A stretch of 64,000 nucleotides of DNA from Verrucosispora sioxanthis (GCF_010560025.1 NZ_SAIY01000007.1:186001-250000); one strand, 5' to 3'. Shown: positions 1 to 8,733, counted from the stretch's first letter. The notes: generated by a model from the letters alone, not told the origin. Translations and numbers: made by a program.

Positions 1-80
1 GATTCGTCCGTGCGTTCAGCTCGACAGGGGCTGGCCACCATGCCTGCCGCCGTCGGCTCCTCCGGGGGCGTGCGGGCGGC

Positions 81-86
81 TAGCGT
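81..86 (+). promoter_or_regulatory. -10 element of mobA (leaderless)
   Basis: TAGCGT fits the actinobacterial -10 pattern TANNNT. Seven bases after its last T is the A of the ATG at 93, which predicts a leaderless mRNA. No clear -35 is visible. Nothing else is recognisable in bases 1-80. Confidence 0.55.
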
Positions 87-92
87 GGCGGC

Positions 93-740
93 ATGACGGC
101 GTACGCGGCGGTGGTGCTCGCCGGTGGGGCGGGGCGTCGGATGGGCGGGCGGGACAAGCCGGTGTTACCGGTCGGCGGGGTGCCGATGCGCGAGCGGGTG
201 CTGACCGCCGTGGCCGACGCGTCGCCCCGCATCCTGGTCGGCCCCGGACCGGCGATCACCGGAGTTCGGCTGGCCCGGGAGACGCCACCGGGCGGCGGAC
301 CGGTGGCCGCCGTCGCGGCCGGGCTGGCCCTGCTCGACCCGGAGGTACCCGTCGTCGCCCTGCTCGCCGCCGACCTGCCCCTGCTGACCCGGGACGCCGT
401 CGGCGACCTGCTGGACCACCTGCACGGCGTCGACCGTCCCCGGTCCGCCGAGCCGGCGAGCAGGCGAGGGCCGGGGACGGTGACGGTCGACGGAGCCTGC
501 TACGTGGACCGGTCGGGGCGACGGCAGACGCTGTGCGGGGTGTGGCGGTCAGCGGCCCTGCGGACGGCCGTCGATCGACTCACCGTTCGACGCGGCGGTG
601 CGGTGGCCGGTGCGCCGCTGCGGGAGTTGCTCGCCGGCCTCACCGTGCGCGAGGTGACGTGGCACGGTGCCGGCCCGGAGCCCTGGTTCGACTGCGACAC
701 TGAGCGTGACCTACGGCGGGCGGAGGAGTGGACACGATGA
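93..740 (+). CDS. mobA: Molybdenum cofactor guanylyltransferase (MobA-like)
   Basis: A predicted cytoplasmic NTP-transferase of the MobA family, which adds GMP from GTP to molybdopterin to make the guanine-dinucleotide molybdenum cofactor. The nucleotide-binding signature LAGGAGRRMGG is at residues 9-19 with lysine 22 just after it, and the metal-binding AADLP is at 92-96. Its 215 residues suit the family. The ATG at 93 coincides with the predicted transcription start. The TGA overlaps the next gene's ATG, so the two are probably translationally coupled. No other cofactor gene is in view, so a related nucleotidyltransferase with a different substrate cannot be excluded. Confidence 0.8.
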   Translation: MTAYAAVVLAGGAGRRMGGRDKPVLPVGGVPMRERVLTAVADASPRILVGPGPAITGVRLARETPPGGGPVAAVAAGLALLDPEVPVVALLAADLPLLTRDAVGDLLDHLHGVDRPRSAEPASRRGPGTVTVDGACYVDRSGRRQTLCGVWRSAALRTAVDRLTVRRGGAVAGAPLRELLAGLTVREVTWHGAGPEPWFDCDTERDLRRAEEWTR

Positions 741-1021
741 CGGTGCTGGACGACTGGGTCACGGCCGCCTGTGCGGAGCTCGGTCTCGATCCCGCGGAGG
801 TGCCGGTGCCGACCGTGCTGGATCTGGCCCGCGACGTGGCTCACCAGGTGCTGCGACCCGGTGCGCCGGTCTCCGCGTACCTGCTCGGTCTGGCCGTCGG
901 GCGCGGCGCTGATCCGGCCGTGGCCGTGGCCCGGCTCGCCGGGTTGGCCGCCAGCTGGCCGGTGGAACTGGGCGGCGATCCGCACCCGCGGGCGGACCCG
1001 GCCGGCCCCGACCACGGTTGA
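737..1021 (+). CDS. DUF6457-type small protein paired with mobA
   Basis: A 94-residue acidic, mostly helical protein with no signal peptide or membrane segment. It resembles the DUF6457 proteins that commonly follow mobA in actinobacteria; the function is unknown. I start it at ATG 737 rather than GTG 728. That ATG forms a 4-base ATGA overlap with the mobA stop, and a GGAGG at 722-726 sits ten bases upstream, whereas it would nearly abut the GTG. The overlap suggests co-translation and a role linked to MobA, which is inference from context. Confidence 0.7.
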   Translation: MTVLDDWVTAACAELGLDPAEVPVPTVLDLARDVAHQVLRPGAPVSAYLLGLAVGRGADPAVAVARLAGLAASWPVELGGDPHPRADPAGPDHG

Positions 1022-1075
1022 CGGCCGCGTTGTCCGATCACGGTCCGGGCTGATCCGTCCCGGCGGCCTGCTGGG

Positions 1076-1081
1076 TAGGGT
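1076..1081 (+). promoter_or_regulatory. Possible -10 element for the gene at 1105
   Basis: TAGGGT matches TANNNT and would start transcription near 1088. That leaves a short leader carrying the GGAGG of the next gene. No convincing -35 is seen. Confidence 0.35.
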
Positions 1082-1104
1082 GACCGGAACGGACGGAGGC
1101 GATC

Positions 1105-2184
1105 ATGACGGCTGACCACCCCTCGGCACCGCCCGGCACGCCGGTGCACCACGAGTCGATCCTGCTCGACGAGCCGAGCACGGCCGACCTGCGGGCGAAG
1201 GTGACCGAGGCGTGGCGGGACTTCGCCCGGGCGTTGGCGGAGCGGCTGTCCACCCTGCCGCCGGGCGCGGAGGTGGCACTGACCCTCGACCCGACCGCCT
1301 CCGGCACCGACGACGCCGTCTACTCCGTCTACGTCGAGGTGCGCAGCGACGGCCGGTTCGCCGCCCGGGCGGTGGGCAACGCCGCGCTGCCGCAGGGGTA
1401 CCGGCTGGACCGGTCGGCGGTCGCGGACATGGTCGCGCTGGGCTGGTCACCGCCGGGTGTGGTGGACGGCTCGGGGGACCACTTCGGGTTGGACGCCACG
1501 GCGGACGAAGCCACCCGACTGGCCGCGCTGCTCTCCCGTACCCTGCGCGACATCTACGGTGCCCCGCACCCGGCGTTTCTCGTGTACGCGATCGCCGACG
1601 GCGAGGGCGAGCCGATCCCCGGCAAGGCGTTGGGGACGGCCCGCAGCGAGGTGAACCTGGCCCGTGAGATCGGCACCGAGCTGGAGAAGGCACTGGCGGC
1701 GACCGACGAGGCCGATGCCGATACCGAGGTGCTGGATCTGGCCGAGCGGGTACGCACGGTCGTCTCGACCATGCTCAAGTCGGACTCCGACCGGCTCCAG
1801 GTCGACTCCGACGGCGACATCAACATCCGGGCCGGCTCGGCGATGGTCTTCGTCCGGGTGCGGGACAATCCGCCGCTCGTCGACGTCTTCTCGCCGGTGC
1901 TGACCGAGGTCGAGCCGACCGAGCGGCTGTACGTGAAGCTCTCCGAGCTGACCAACCGGATGCCGATCGGGCGCCTCTACTGTGCCGACGACACGGTGTG
2001 GGCGTCGATCCCGGTCTTCGGGCGCAATTTCCAGCCGACGCACCTGATGCTCGCGGTGCAGGTGATGACCGGGCTCGCGGACGAGCTGGACGACCGCCTG
2101 CACGGCGAGTTCGGCGGCAAGCGGTTCTTCGGCGAGGGAGACAAGCCGGGACGCGGCGAGCACCGCACCGGCATGTACCTCTGA
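1105..2184 (+). CDS. YbjN/T3SS-chaperone-fold (TY-Chap-like) protein
   Basis: A 359-residue soluble acidic protein. Residues from about 215 onward (DRLQVDSDGDINIRAGSAMVFVR...) look like the YbjN/type III secretion chaperone fold that actinobacterial annotation calls a peptide-binding chaperone. The N-terminal half is a divergent region with no motif I recognise. No signal peptide, membrane segment or catalytic signature is visible. CGGAGG lies five bases before the ATG at 1105. It is convergent with the reductase gene, with only six bases between the stops. The family assignment rests on overall pattern and is moderate; the cellular role is unknown. Confidence 0.5.
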   Translation: MTADHPSAPPGTPVHHESILLDEPSTADLRAKVTEAWRDFARALAERLSTLPPGAEVALTLDPTASGTDDAVYSVYVEVRSDGRFAARAVGNAALPQGYRLDRSAVADMVALGWSPPGVVDGSGDHFGLDATADEATRLAALLSRTLRDIYGAPHPAFLVYAIADGEGEPIPGKALGTARSEVNLAREIGTELEKALAATDEADADTEVLDLAERVRTVVSTMLKSDSDRLQVDSDGDINIRAGSAMVFVRVRDNPPLVDVFSPVLTEVEPTERLYVKLSELTNRMPIGRLYCADDTVWASIPVFGRNFQPTHLMLAVQVMTGLADELDDRLHGEFGGKRFFGEGDKPGRGEHRTGMYL

Positions 2185-2190
2185 GGGTGG

Positions 2191-3147
2191 TCAGCGCACG
2201 TCGAGCAGGGTCTTGCCGACCGTCGACCGGGCCTCGATGGCCGCGTGCGCCTCGGCCGCCCGAGCCAACGGGAAACGCTGGCCGATCACCGCGCGCAGCC
2301 GCCCGGCCGCACCCTCCGCCAGCGCCCGCTCGGTGTACGCCCGCAGCTGGGCGGGGGTCGGCGTCGGCCGGACCAGCGTCACGCCCCGCTCGGCGGCGAC
2401 CCGCGCGTCGATGCCCGCCCACTCACCGCTGGCCAGCCCGAAGCTGAACATCCGCCCGTCCCGGTCGAGCAGGTCGAACGCGTCCCGCCCGATCGGGCCT
2501 CCGACCCCGTCGAAGACCACGTCGACGGCACCGGTCGCCGACCGTACCCGCCCGACCCAGTCCGGCTCCCGATAGTCGACGGCGATCTCGGTGCCCAGCG
2601 GAGGCAGCAGGGCTACCTTGCGGGTACCGCCGGCGAGGCCGACCACCCGTGCTCCGGCGGCTGCGGCGAGCTGGACGAGCAGGCTGCCCACCCCACCGGC
2701 GGCGGCCTCGACCAGCACCCGGTCGCCCGACCGGAGTTCGGCCGCCTCGGCGAGCATCAAGGCCGTACGACCGTCGGCGAGCAGGGCCACCGCCTGGTCG
2801 AGCGGCAGCCCGTCCGGCACCGCAACCGGCAGCGCCGCGTCCACGACGACCCGCTCGGCGTACGCGCCGGAGCCGCCGGTGCCGCTGACCACCCGTCGGC
2901 CGACCAGGTCCGGGTCGACACCCGGCCCGATGCCGCTGATCAGACCGCCGACGCCGTTGCCCGGGATCACCGGCAGCGTCGCGCCGGACGGGCCGAAGCC
3001 GGTCGCCCGGAACTGGGTCTCCACGAAGGTGATGTTCGCGTGCACCACGTCGATCAGCACCTGTCCCGGTCCGGGCACGGGATCGGGTGCGGTACCCGGC
3101 ACCAGCTTCTCCGGACCGCCGAACTCATGGATCCACACCGCCTGCAT
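2191..3147 (-). CDS. Zinc-binding-type (MDR) NADPH:quinone reductase-like protein
   Basis: A medium-chain dehydrogenase/reductase of the quinone oxidoreductase type, 318 residues. The N-terminal GroES-like domain begins MQAVWIHEFGGPE and contains VHANITFVETQFRATG. The Rossmann domain carries the nucleotide-binding AAAGGVGSLLVQLA. Catalytic zinc ligands are not evident, as in quinone reductases. These enzymes use NADPH to reduce quinones or enones in the cytoplasm; the substrate here is unknown. I start at ATG 3147, just after GGGGGA, because the in-frame extension upstream has no family similarity. A second family member lies at 60,969-61,946. Confidence 0.8.
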   Translation of the reverse strand: MQAVWIHEFGGPEKLVPGTAPDPVPGPGQVLIDVVHANITFVETQFRATGFGPSGATLPVIPGNGVGGLISGIGPGVDPDLVGRRVVSGTGGSGAYAERVVVDAALPVAVPDGLPLDQAVALLADGRTALMLAEAAELRSGDRVLVEAAAGGVGSLLVQLAAAAGARVVGLAGGTRKVALLPPLGTEIAVDYREPDWVGRVRSATGAVDVVFDGVGGPIGRDAFDLLDRDGRMFSFGLASGEWAGIDARVAAERGVTLVRPTPTPAQLRAYTERALAEGAAGRLRAVIGQRFPLARAAEAHAAIEARSTVGKTLLDVR

Positions 3148-3207
3148 GTCTCCCCCTAACCGCCGCTTCCCGCCGAGTCGACCAGTTGAAGCGTGGTTGA
3201 GGTCAAG

Positions 3208-3250
3208 GCGGGTGGGGCCCGGAAACCCCGAGAAACCGGGCCCCACCCGC
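3208..3250 (-). terminator. Hairpin terminator after the beta-propeller gene
   Basis: A perfect 15-bp inverted repeat (3208-3222 with 3236-3250) around an A-rich 13-base loop. It lies 14 bases beyond the stop at 3264 of the minus-strand beta-propeller gene. No T-run follows, as is usual in high-GC actinobacteria. Confidence 0.65.
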
Positions 3251-3263
3251 GCGGGAGGAAAGT

Positions 3264-5177
3264 TCAGGTTGCGGCGATCCAGGCGAGGCTCCGGGCCGAC
3301 GCCGGGTCGGTGGCGCGCAGGCCCGCCTCGGAGACCGTCCAGAGCACGTCGCCGACCACGAGGGACCGTCGTACCGGCGGGCCCCACCGCCGCCGGCTGC
3401 TGTCGCCGCCGACCGGGTGGGTCACCTCGCCGATCTCGCTGACGGTGTCGCCGCTGACCCGCAGCAGCCGGACACCGGCGTCGACCGGCAGCGCCACCAG
3501 GCCGGTGTCCGGGCGGTACAGGAAGGCGTGCGGGTCGTGCTCGGCGTGGGACCACCCGCCGGGCAGGTGCCACTGGTCCAGCCGGTCCGGCCGGCCGGGA
3601 TCACGGACGTCGAAGAGCGAGACCTGCACGCCCTTGGTCCTGCCCCGGGCGTCGGCCTCCTGCCCGACGCCCAGCAGGCGCCCTTCGGGCAGCGGGTGCA
3701 GGTACGCGGAGTAGCCGGTGATCTTCAGCTCGCCGGTGACCACGGGCGCGGCCGGGTCGGCGAGGTCGAGCGCGTAGAGCGGATCGGTCTGCCGGAACGT
3801 CACGACGTACGCGACCGGGCCGAGGTAGCGCACCGAGTAGATCCGCTCACCCCGCCCGAGGCCGCCGACCACGCCGACCGGCAGCAGCGTCCCGTCGTCG
3901 CGGCGTAGCACCCGAACCGCCGACTCGGATTCGCTGCCGTCGTCCCGGAATTCGCCGGTGGTGGTGGCCACCCGAAGGTGTCCCGCCCACTCGGAGAGCG
4001 CGTACTGGTTGATCAGTCGGCCGGGGACCGAACCGGCGGCCAGGAAGCGGGGACGCCCCGGCGCGGCGGTGTCGAACTGGTAGATGTCGGTGACCGGCTC
4101 GGCCGACGACGGCCGCCAGCGCGGCTTACCGGTGATTGGCTCCGGACGTGGACCCGCCAGGTAGAGGCTGGTCGCCGTGCCGTAGACGGTGTCGGCGTCG
4201 GCGGCCACCGAGACCGGATCGCCGTCGCCCAGCCGGTCACGGGTGAGGTCGAAGCTGAGCACGGTGAGGGTGGACCAGCCGGTCATCCGCTCGGGTCGAC
4301 TGAGCCGGTCGCAGCCGACCCGACCGGTGTGCCGCTCCGGTCCGGCGGTCCACTCGTACTCCGGCAGCCATGCCTCGACACCGGCCCGGGCGATCACCTC
4401 GCGGTTGCGTTCGGTGCGGACCTGGTCGGTGCCCTCGGCCGTCAGCGGGAACTCCAGCCGGGCCGACGAACGGACCGCGACCCGGGCCGTGTCGCCGGTC
4501 AGCCGGGCGTCGACGGTGCTGCCCTGGATGCGGTACGTGCCGAGCACCACGGGACGGCCGGACAGGCCGATCAGCAGCAGGCGGGCGCCGCCGGGACGCC
4601 TGATCGAGCGCAGCGCGTCGGCCGGACGCGGCGGAGCCTCGCCGAGTACCAGCGCGCGGTCGCCGAGCAGCAACAGCCGGTGGTCCTGCCAGCGCAGTTC
4701 CTCGTGACCGCCGGCCAGGTCGAGTCGGCCGGTGACGCGGCGGCTCACCGGATCGACCACCCGCAGCACCCCGCCGGTGACGGTGACGATCCGTCGGCCG
4801 TCGGTCTTCACCAGGTCGGGTTCGTCGGCGCCGGCCTCGTGGTTGTTTGTCGTCGAATAGTCTGCCCCGGCGTCTCGACCGGCGGCGTCTCCCGGCGCTC
4901 CGGCGAAGGTACGGGCCGCCGACTCCGCGCCACCGATCGCCGCCTTCAGCACGTCACCGGGCAGGCCGTACGGGCCGACCGAGGCGGTGGCCGCCGCCCG
5001 CAGCTCCGTGAGGGCGTCGGCGCAGGAGTCGAAGGAGACCAGGCCGACCGGCACCATCGGTGCTCCGGCGGTGTCGGGTCCGGTCGGCGGAGGTTGCGTC
5101 ACGGTCATGCTGCCGGCGAGCAGAGCGAGCGCGACAAGCGACCCGCCCGCCGTGGCGACCTTGGTTCCCCGTTTCAT
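3264..5177 (-). CDS. Secreted beta-propeller domain protein
   Basis: A 637-residue exported protein of the beta-propeller family (PF09826 type). Residues 1-25 form a signal peptide (KRGTK followed by a hydrophobic stretch). After a spacer the signature YSTTNNHEAGADEPDLVKTDG appears, followed by repeated blades to the C-terminus. Function is not established for the family; a cell-surface or secreted binding role is inferred. The stop is followed by a strong hairpin. The lrp gene lies 58 bases upstream on the same strand, so they could be co-transcribed. No clear ribosome binding site precedes ATG 5177, so the start is less certain. Confidence 0.75.
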   Translation of the reverse strand: MKRGTKVATAGGSLVALALLAGSMTVTQPPPTGPDTAGAPMVPVGLVSFDSCADALTELRAAATASVGPYGLPGDVLKAAIGGAESAARTFAGAPGDAAGRDAGADYSTTNNHEAGADEPDLVKTDGRRIVTVTGGVLRVVDPVSRRVTGRLDLAGGHEELRWQDHRLLLLGDRALVLGEAPPRPADALRSIRRPGGARLLLIGLSGRPVVLGTYRIQGSTVDARLTGDTARVAVRSSARLEFPLTAEGTDQVRTERNREVIARAGVEAWLPEYEWTAGPERHTGRVGCDRLSRPERMTGWSTLTVLSFDLTRDRLGDGDPVSVAADADTVYGTATSLYLAGPRPEPITGKPRWRPSSAEPVTDIYQFDTAAPGRPRFLAAGSVPGRLINQYALSEWAGHLRVATTTGEFRDDGSESESAVRVLRRDDGTLLPVGVVGGLGRGERIYSVRYLGPVAYVVTFRQTDPLYALDLADPAAPVVTGELKITGYSAYLHPLPEGRLLGVGQEADARGRTKGVQVSLFDVRDPGRPDRLDQWHLPGGWSHAEHDPHAFLYRPDTGLVALPVDAGVRLLRVSGDTVSEIGEVTHPVGGDSSRRRWGPPVRRSLVVGDVLWTVSEAGLRATDPASARSLAWIAAT

Positions 5178-5235
5178 GGCCGGTTCGACGTGGTGGCTCC
5201 GCGTTCGGTTCCAGCCCGGGTGGGCTGTTGCGGTT

Positions 5236-5694
5236 TCAGCCGGTGGAGGGGCCCACTCCGGGAGACTCGACCAGCCGGGAGAGCACGATGGTGCTGCGGC
5301 TGGAGGTCACGAACGTCTCGGCCCGCAGCCGCTCCAGCGCCTCCTCGAGGTGGGCGATGTCGGCGGCCCGCAGGTGCACCAGGGCGTCGGCCTCCCCGGA
5401 GACGGTGTACGCACCGACCACCTCGGGATGACGGCGCACGGCGGCGCCGATCTGCGCCGGGGTGGTCCGTCCGGCGCAGAACAGCTCCACGAAGGCCTCG
5501 GTGGTCCAGCCGACCGAGGCCGGATCCACGATGGCCGTGAATCCCCGGATCACGCCGGCGGACCGCAGTCGATCGACCCGCCGTTTCACCGCCGGAGCCG
5601 AGAGCGACACCCGGGTGCCGATGTCGGCGTACGAGGCGCGGGCGTCAGCGACGAGCAACGCAATGATTCGCTGGTCAACGGCGTCGATCTGCAA
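5236..5694 (-). CDS. Lrp/AsnC-family transcriptional regulator
   Basis: A 152-residue DNA-binding regulator. The N-terminal helix-turn-helix is DQRIIALLVADARASYADIG...VKRRVDRL. The C-terminal RAM/ligand-sensing domain includes YTVSGEADALVHLR. Lrp-family proteins sense amino acids and usually regulate the divergent neighbour, here dimethylargininase. I prefer the TTG at 5694 (MQIDAVDQ...), preceded by AGAGGCGG, over the in-frame TTG at 5715, because the family usually starts a few residues before DxxD. The predicted start lies inside the intergenic region shared with the divergent gene, which favours autoregulation. Confidence 0.8.
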   Translation of the reverse strand: MQIDAVDQRIIALLVADARASYADIGTRVSLSAPAVKRRVDRLRSAGVIRGFTAIVDPASVGWTTEAFVELFCAGRTTPAQIGAAVRRHPEVVGAYTVSGEADALVHLRAADIAHLEEALERLRAETFVTSSRSTIVLSRLVESPGVGPSTG

Positions 5695-5739
5695 TGTTCC
5701 GCCTCTGGGAAGCAATGTTTGCGGCTGTTACCAAAGTTC

Positions 5740-5745
5740 TACCCT
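5740..5745 (+). promoter_or_regulatory. -10 element of the dimethylargininase gene
   Basis: TACCCT fits TANNNT and predicts a start near 5752, five bases before the GTG at 5757. A TTGCGG at 5719-5724 could be a weak -35 with a 15-bp spacer. The region is unusually A/T-rich for this window and is the likely Lrp target. Confidence 0.45.
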
Positions 5746-5756
5746 ACCTACTCTTG

Positions 5757-6587
5757 GTGACCGTGAACCAGCAGCGCGTGCCGCGAAAGCGGACATATCT
5801 CATGTGCTCCCCCGAGCACTTCGCGGTCGAGTACGCGATCAACCCGTGGATGGACGTGACCGCCTCGGTCGACGTGGAGCTGGCGGTCAAGCAGTGGGAC
5901 CGCCTGCGGGAGACCCTGGTCGACCTCGGCCACGAGGTGCATCTGCTGGTACCGGAGCCAGGTCTGCCCGACATGGTCTACGCGGCCAACGGTGCGTTCA
6001 TGGTCGACGGCACGGTCTACGGGGCACAGTTCAAGCACCAGCAGCGGGCCGCCGAGGCGGCCACGCACCGGGCCTTCCACGAGTCGCAGGGCTGGCGGTT
6101 CATCGCGCCGAACGAGACGAACGAGGGCGAGGGCGACTTCGCGTACCTGCCGGAGGCGCACGGCGGGCTGATCCTGGCCGGGCACGGCTTCCGTACCGAG
6201 TTGCCGGCGCACGCCGAGGCACAGGAGGCACTCGGCCGGCCGGTGATCTCACTGCGGCTGGTCGACCCGCGCTTCTACCACCTGGACGTGGCGCTCGCCT
6301 CGATCGACGACGGCAACATCGTCTACTACCCCGGTGCCTTCTCCGCCGCCAGTCAGCGGGTGCTCGCCCAGCTCTTCCCGGACGCGGTGCTGGCGGACGA
6401 CGAGGATGCCCTCGCCTTCGGGCTGAACCTGGTCAGCGACGGCGCCAACGTGGTGCTCAACAGCGAGGCCACCCGGCTCGCCGGTCGGCTCAAGGTGGCC
6501 GGCTACACCCCGGTGCCGGTGGAGCTGGCCGAGCTGAAGAAGGGCGGTGGCAGCGTGAAGTGCTGCGTCGCCGAGCTCCGGTACTGA
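5757..6587 (+). CDS. Dimethylargininase (DDAH-type amidinotransferase-fold hydrolase)
   Basis: A 276-residue guanidino-group hydrolase of the DDAH branch, predicted to convert N-methylated arginines (or arginine-like substrates) to citrulline and an amine. Visible family motifs are the N-terminal MCSPEHFAVEYAINPWM, the ANGAFMVDG block, EGEGDF, the histidine in FYHLDVAL, and the nucleophile near the C-terminus in GGGSVKCCVAEL (Cys 269 or 270). I use GTG 5757; the ATG at 5694 lies upstream of the predicted transcription start and would add a hydrophobic stretch foreign to the family. It is divergent from lrp and ends at a strong hairpin. The true substrate is not proven. Confidence 0.8.
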   Translation: MTVNQQRVPRKRTYLMCSPEHFAVEYAINPWMDVTASVDVELAVKQWDRLRETLVDLGHEVHLLVPEPGLPDMVYAANGAFMVDGTVYGAQFKHQQRAAEAATHRAFHESQGWRFIAPNETNEGEGDFAYLPEAHGGLILAGHGFRTELPAHAEAQEALGRPVISLRLVDPRFYHLDVALASIDDGNIVYYPGAFSAASQRVLAQLFPDAVLADDEDALAFGLNLVSDGANVVLNSEATRLAGRLKVAGYTPVPVELAELKKGGGSVKCCVAELRY

Positions 6588-6601
6588 GCCCAGACCGAGC
6601 G

Positions 6602-6633
6602 ACGAGGCCGTCCCTGTCCGGGGACGGCCTCGT
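6602..6633. terminator. Bidirectional hairpin terminator
   Basis: A perfect 13-bp stem (6602-6614 with 6621-6633) and a six-base loop sit between convergent genes, 14 bases from each stop. It probably ends both transcripts. Confidence 0.75.
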
Positions 6634-6646
6634 GTCGTTGCACCAC

Positions 6647-7846
6647 TCAGCCGAGCGTGGCCAACTCGTTGACCAGCACGTTCGACACCACCTGGCCGTC
6701 GCGCTGCACCTCGCGCAGGTACCACTTCTGCTGCGGCGTACGTGGCTGGTTGAACTGCCAGGCACCGCGTGGACTGTCGATCTGCCCGATCCGGCCCAGC
6801 GCGAGGTTCACCTGCTGCGGGGAGGGTGCCTCGCCAGCGAGACGGATCGCCTGGTCGAGCACCTTGGCCGCGTCGTACGAGGCCATCGCGTACGTGGTCG
6901 GCGAGGTGTTGTGCTTCTTGCGGTACGCCGAGGCGAATCGGCGGTTGGCGGCGTTGTTGAGGTCGGCGGAGTAGTTCAAGGCGGTGCGGATGCCCAGTGC
7001 GTCGCTCGTCGGCCGGATGTCCTCTAGCACCGAGCCTTCGGTGAGGAAACCGGGGGCGTAGATCCGGCCGCGGAACCCGGCGTCACGCAGCTGCATGATG
7101 AACTCCACGGCCGCCGTGCCGGAGTAGAAGCAGAAGACGACCGACGGGTTGCCGGCCAGCGCGCGGTTGATGTCCGAGACGTAGGCGGTCCTGCTGGGAC
7201 TGCTGTCGCCGGAGGTCCAGACCACCGGGGAGGCGATCCGCGGGTCGGATTCGCCGAACTCCTCACGGAAGCCACGTAGCACGTCCTCGACGCCGAGGAC
7301 CCCTTCCGGCAGGATCGTGGCGATCCGGTCGGCGGCGGTGAGTTCGTCCTTCAGGTAGCGACCGAGCGCCCGGCCCGCCTCGTCGAGCACGTACGAGGTA
7401 CGCCAGATGTACACGACGCTCTGCAGGCTCGGTGGGGAGGCGTTGGAACCGATCAACGGGACTCGGGCCTGCTCCACGATGTCCCGGATGCCGAACATGA
7501 CCGCCGAGCTGGCCACCCCGGTCAGGGCGAGCACGCCCTGCTTGAGCAGTCCCTCGACGGCGGCCTGTCCGGACTTGACGTTGTCGCCCTCGTCGGCCGT
7601 GATCAGGTCGACCGGGTGACCGCCGAGCTGCCTGTCGTTCAGGTCCAGGTACAGCTCGAAGCCGTTGGTGAGTTCGTCGCCGATGGCCTTGCCCGCACCC
7701 GACTGTGGCGCGATGAGCCCGATCTTGACCGGGCTCGCTGAGCTGGTGACCTCGGGCTCGGCGTCGGAGCCGCACCCGGCGACGAGTCCGCTCGTACCGA
7801 TCGCGGCCAGCAGCTGGAGTGCCCGCCTGCGGTTCATCTGCGACAC
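6647..7846 (-). CDS. ABC-transporter substrate-binding lipoprotein (branched-chain amino acid type)
   Basis: A 399-residue exported solute-binding protein of the LivJ/periplasmic-binding type 1 fold. Residues 1-25 form a lipoprotein signal with arginines RRR and lipobox LVAGC. The mature part opens with PVKIGLIAPQSGAGKAIGDE, the hallmark of amide and branched-chain amino acid binding proteins. No permease or ATPase gene is adjacent, so it is an orphan binding protein; it may serve a transporter elsewhere or act as a sensor. GTG 7846 is preceded by GAAGGGA at good spacing; an internal ATG three codons later is an alternative. It is convergent with the dimethylargininase. Confidence 0.8.
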   Translation of the reverse strand: MSQMNRRRALQLLAAIGTSGLVAGCGSDAEPEVTSSASPVKIGLIAPQSGAGKAIGDELTNGFELYLDLNDRQLGGHPVDLITADEGDNVKSGQAAVEGLLKQGVLALTGVASSAVMFGIRDIVEQARVPLIGSNASPPSLQSVVYIWRTSYVLDEAGRALGRYLKDELTAADRIATILPEGVLGVEDVLRGFREEFGESDPRIASPVVWTSGDSSPSRTAYVSDINRALAGNPSVVFCFYSGTAAVEFIMQLRDAGFRGRIYAPGFLTEGSVLEDIRPTSDALGIRTALNYSADLNNAANRRFASAYRKKHNTSPTTYAMASYDAAKVLDQAIRLAGEAPSPQQVNLALGRIGQIDSPRGAWQFNQPRTPQQKWYLREVQRDGQVVSNVLVNELATLG

Positions 7847-7923
7847 CGGGTTCCCTTCGAATGTGTTGCCGGGCGCATCCGCCCCTTCGGCGTTCTACCT
7901 GCTCGGCGACGCTGCGTCAATGG

Positions 7924-8721
7924 CTAGTGATCTTCGTGCAGAGACCGCAACGCGGCGGTAACTTCCGGCCATGCCGACGAGCCGGGGGCGATAAGACCGA
8001 AATGCTCGCAATCTGGCAGCTCAATAAGGCGGATATCGGCTCCCTTGGCGCGGGCGGACGTCACGTAACTTCGAGACAGGTCGACGGGGACCTGCTGATC
8101 CAGCGTGCCGTGCATCACTACCGTGCGTGGCCGTAGGGGGACCAGGGATCGTGGATCCGTCGTCGCGTACCGCTCCGGCACGTCGGCCGGGCCGCCGCCG
8201 AGCAGCGCGGCCACCGCACCGGCGTCCAGGTCCAGCCGGTACGCCTCGGCCAGGTCGGCGACCGGAGCGAGGGCCAGCACCCCGCCGACGGCACCGGGTG
8301 CGTGGGCCGCCGCGTACAACGCGAGGTGCCCGCCGGCCGAGTGACCGAGCAGCAGCGGCGGCGTCGAGGCGATCCGGTCCGACAGGGCGGCCTCGGCCAA
8401 CCGGGGCAGCGCGGAGACTCCCGCCAGCACGTCGGTGAGGGTGCCGGGCCAGCCACCACCGGGCTGCCCGGTCCGCCGGTACTCCAACTGGGCCACCGGG
8501 TAGCCGAGCGCGGCCAGTGCGCTCGCCAGCGGACCGGTGTGCCGCCGGTCGTACTCCGCACGCCAGAAACCGCCGTGCACCACCACCACCAGCGGCCGGG
8601 GCGGCCCGGAGCCGGCCGGGCGACGCAGATCGGCGATCTGGTCCGGGTGTTCGCCGTAGGCGACGGTGACGTCCGGTTCAGGCGCGGCGCGAGTCAGCAC
8701 CGCCCGGGGATCGGAGGGCAT
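7924..8721 (-). CDS. Alpha/beta hydrolase (kynurenine formamidase/esterase-like)
   Basis: A 265-residue cytoplasmic alpha/beta-hydrolase. The oxyanion motif HGGFWR and the nucleophile elbow GHSAGGH are both present. The catalytic acid probably lies in VMHGTLDQQVP and the catalytic histidine in DCEHFGLI. The HGGFW arrangement is that of kynurenine formamidases and related acyl esterases, but no kynurenine genes are nearby, so the substrate is open. The ATG at 8721 coincides exactly with the start predicted from a -10 at 8728-8733. The much longer open frame upstream lacks family similarity. Confidence 0.75.
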   Translation of the reverse strand: MPSDPRAVLTRAAPEPDVTVAYGEHPDQIADLRRPAGSGPPRPLVVVVHGGFWRAEYDRRHTGPLASALAALGYPVAQLEYRRTGQPGGGWPGTLTDVLAGVSALPRLAEAALSDRIASTPPLLLGHSAGGHLALYAAAHAPGAVGGVLALAPVADLAEAYRLDLDAGAVAALLGGGPADVPERYATTDPRSLVPLRPRTVVMHGTLDQQVPVDLSRSYVTSARAKGADIRLIELPDCEHFGLIAPGSSAWPEVTAALRSLHEDH

Positions 8722-8727
8722 CGGGCG

Positions 8728-8733
8728 ACGGTA
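8728..8733 (-). promoter_or_regulatory. -10 element of the alpha/beta hydrolase gene (leaderless)
   Basis: TACCGT on the minus strand, with the predicted +1 at base 8721, the A of the ATG. Confidence 0.5.

Noticed and set aside
3208..3250. Inverted repeat as insertion-sequence ends
   Set aside because: No transposase lies between or beside the arms. The spacing and position fit a terminator.
3978..5540. A 520-codon plus-strand frame opposite the beta-propeller and lrp genes
   Set aside because: It is antisense to genes with clear motifs and signal peptides, with no ribosome binding site or family match.
5694..5756. ATG 5694 as the dimethylargininase start
   Set aside because: It precedes the predicted -10 and adds a hydrophobic stretch unlike the family.
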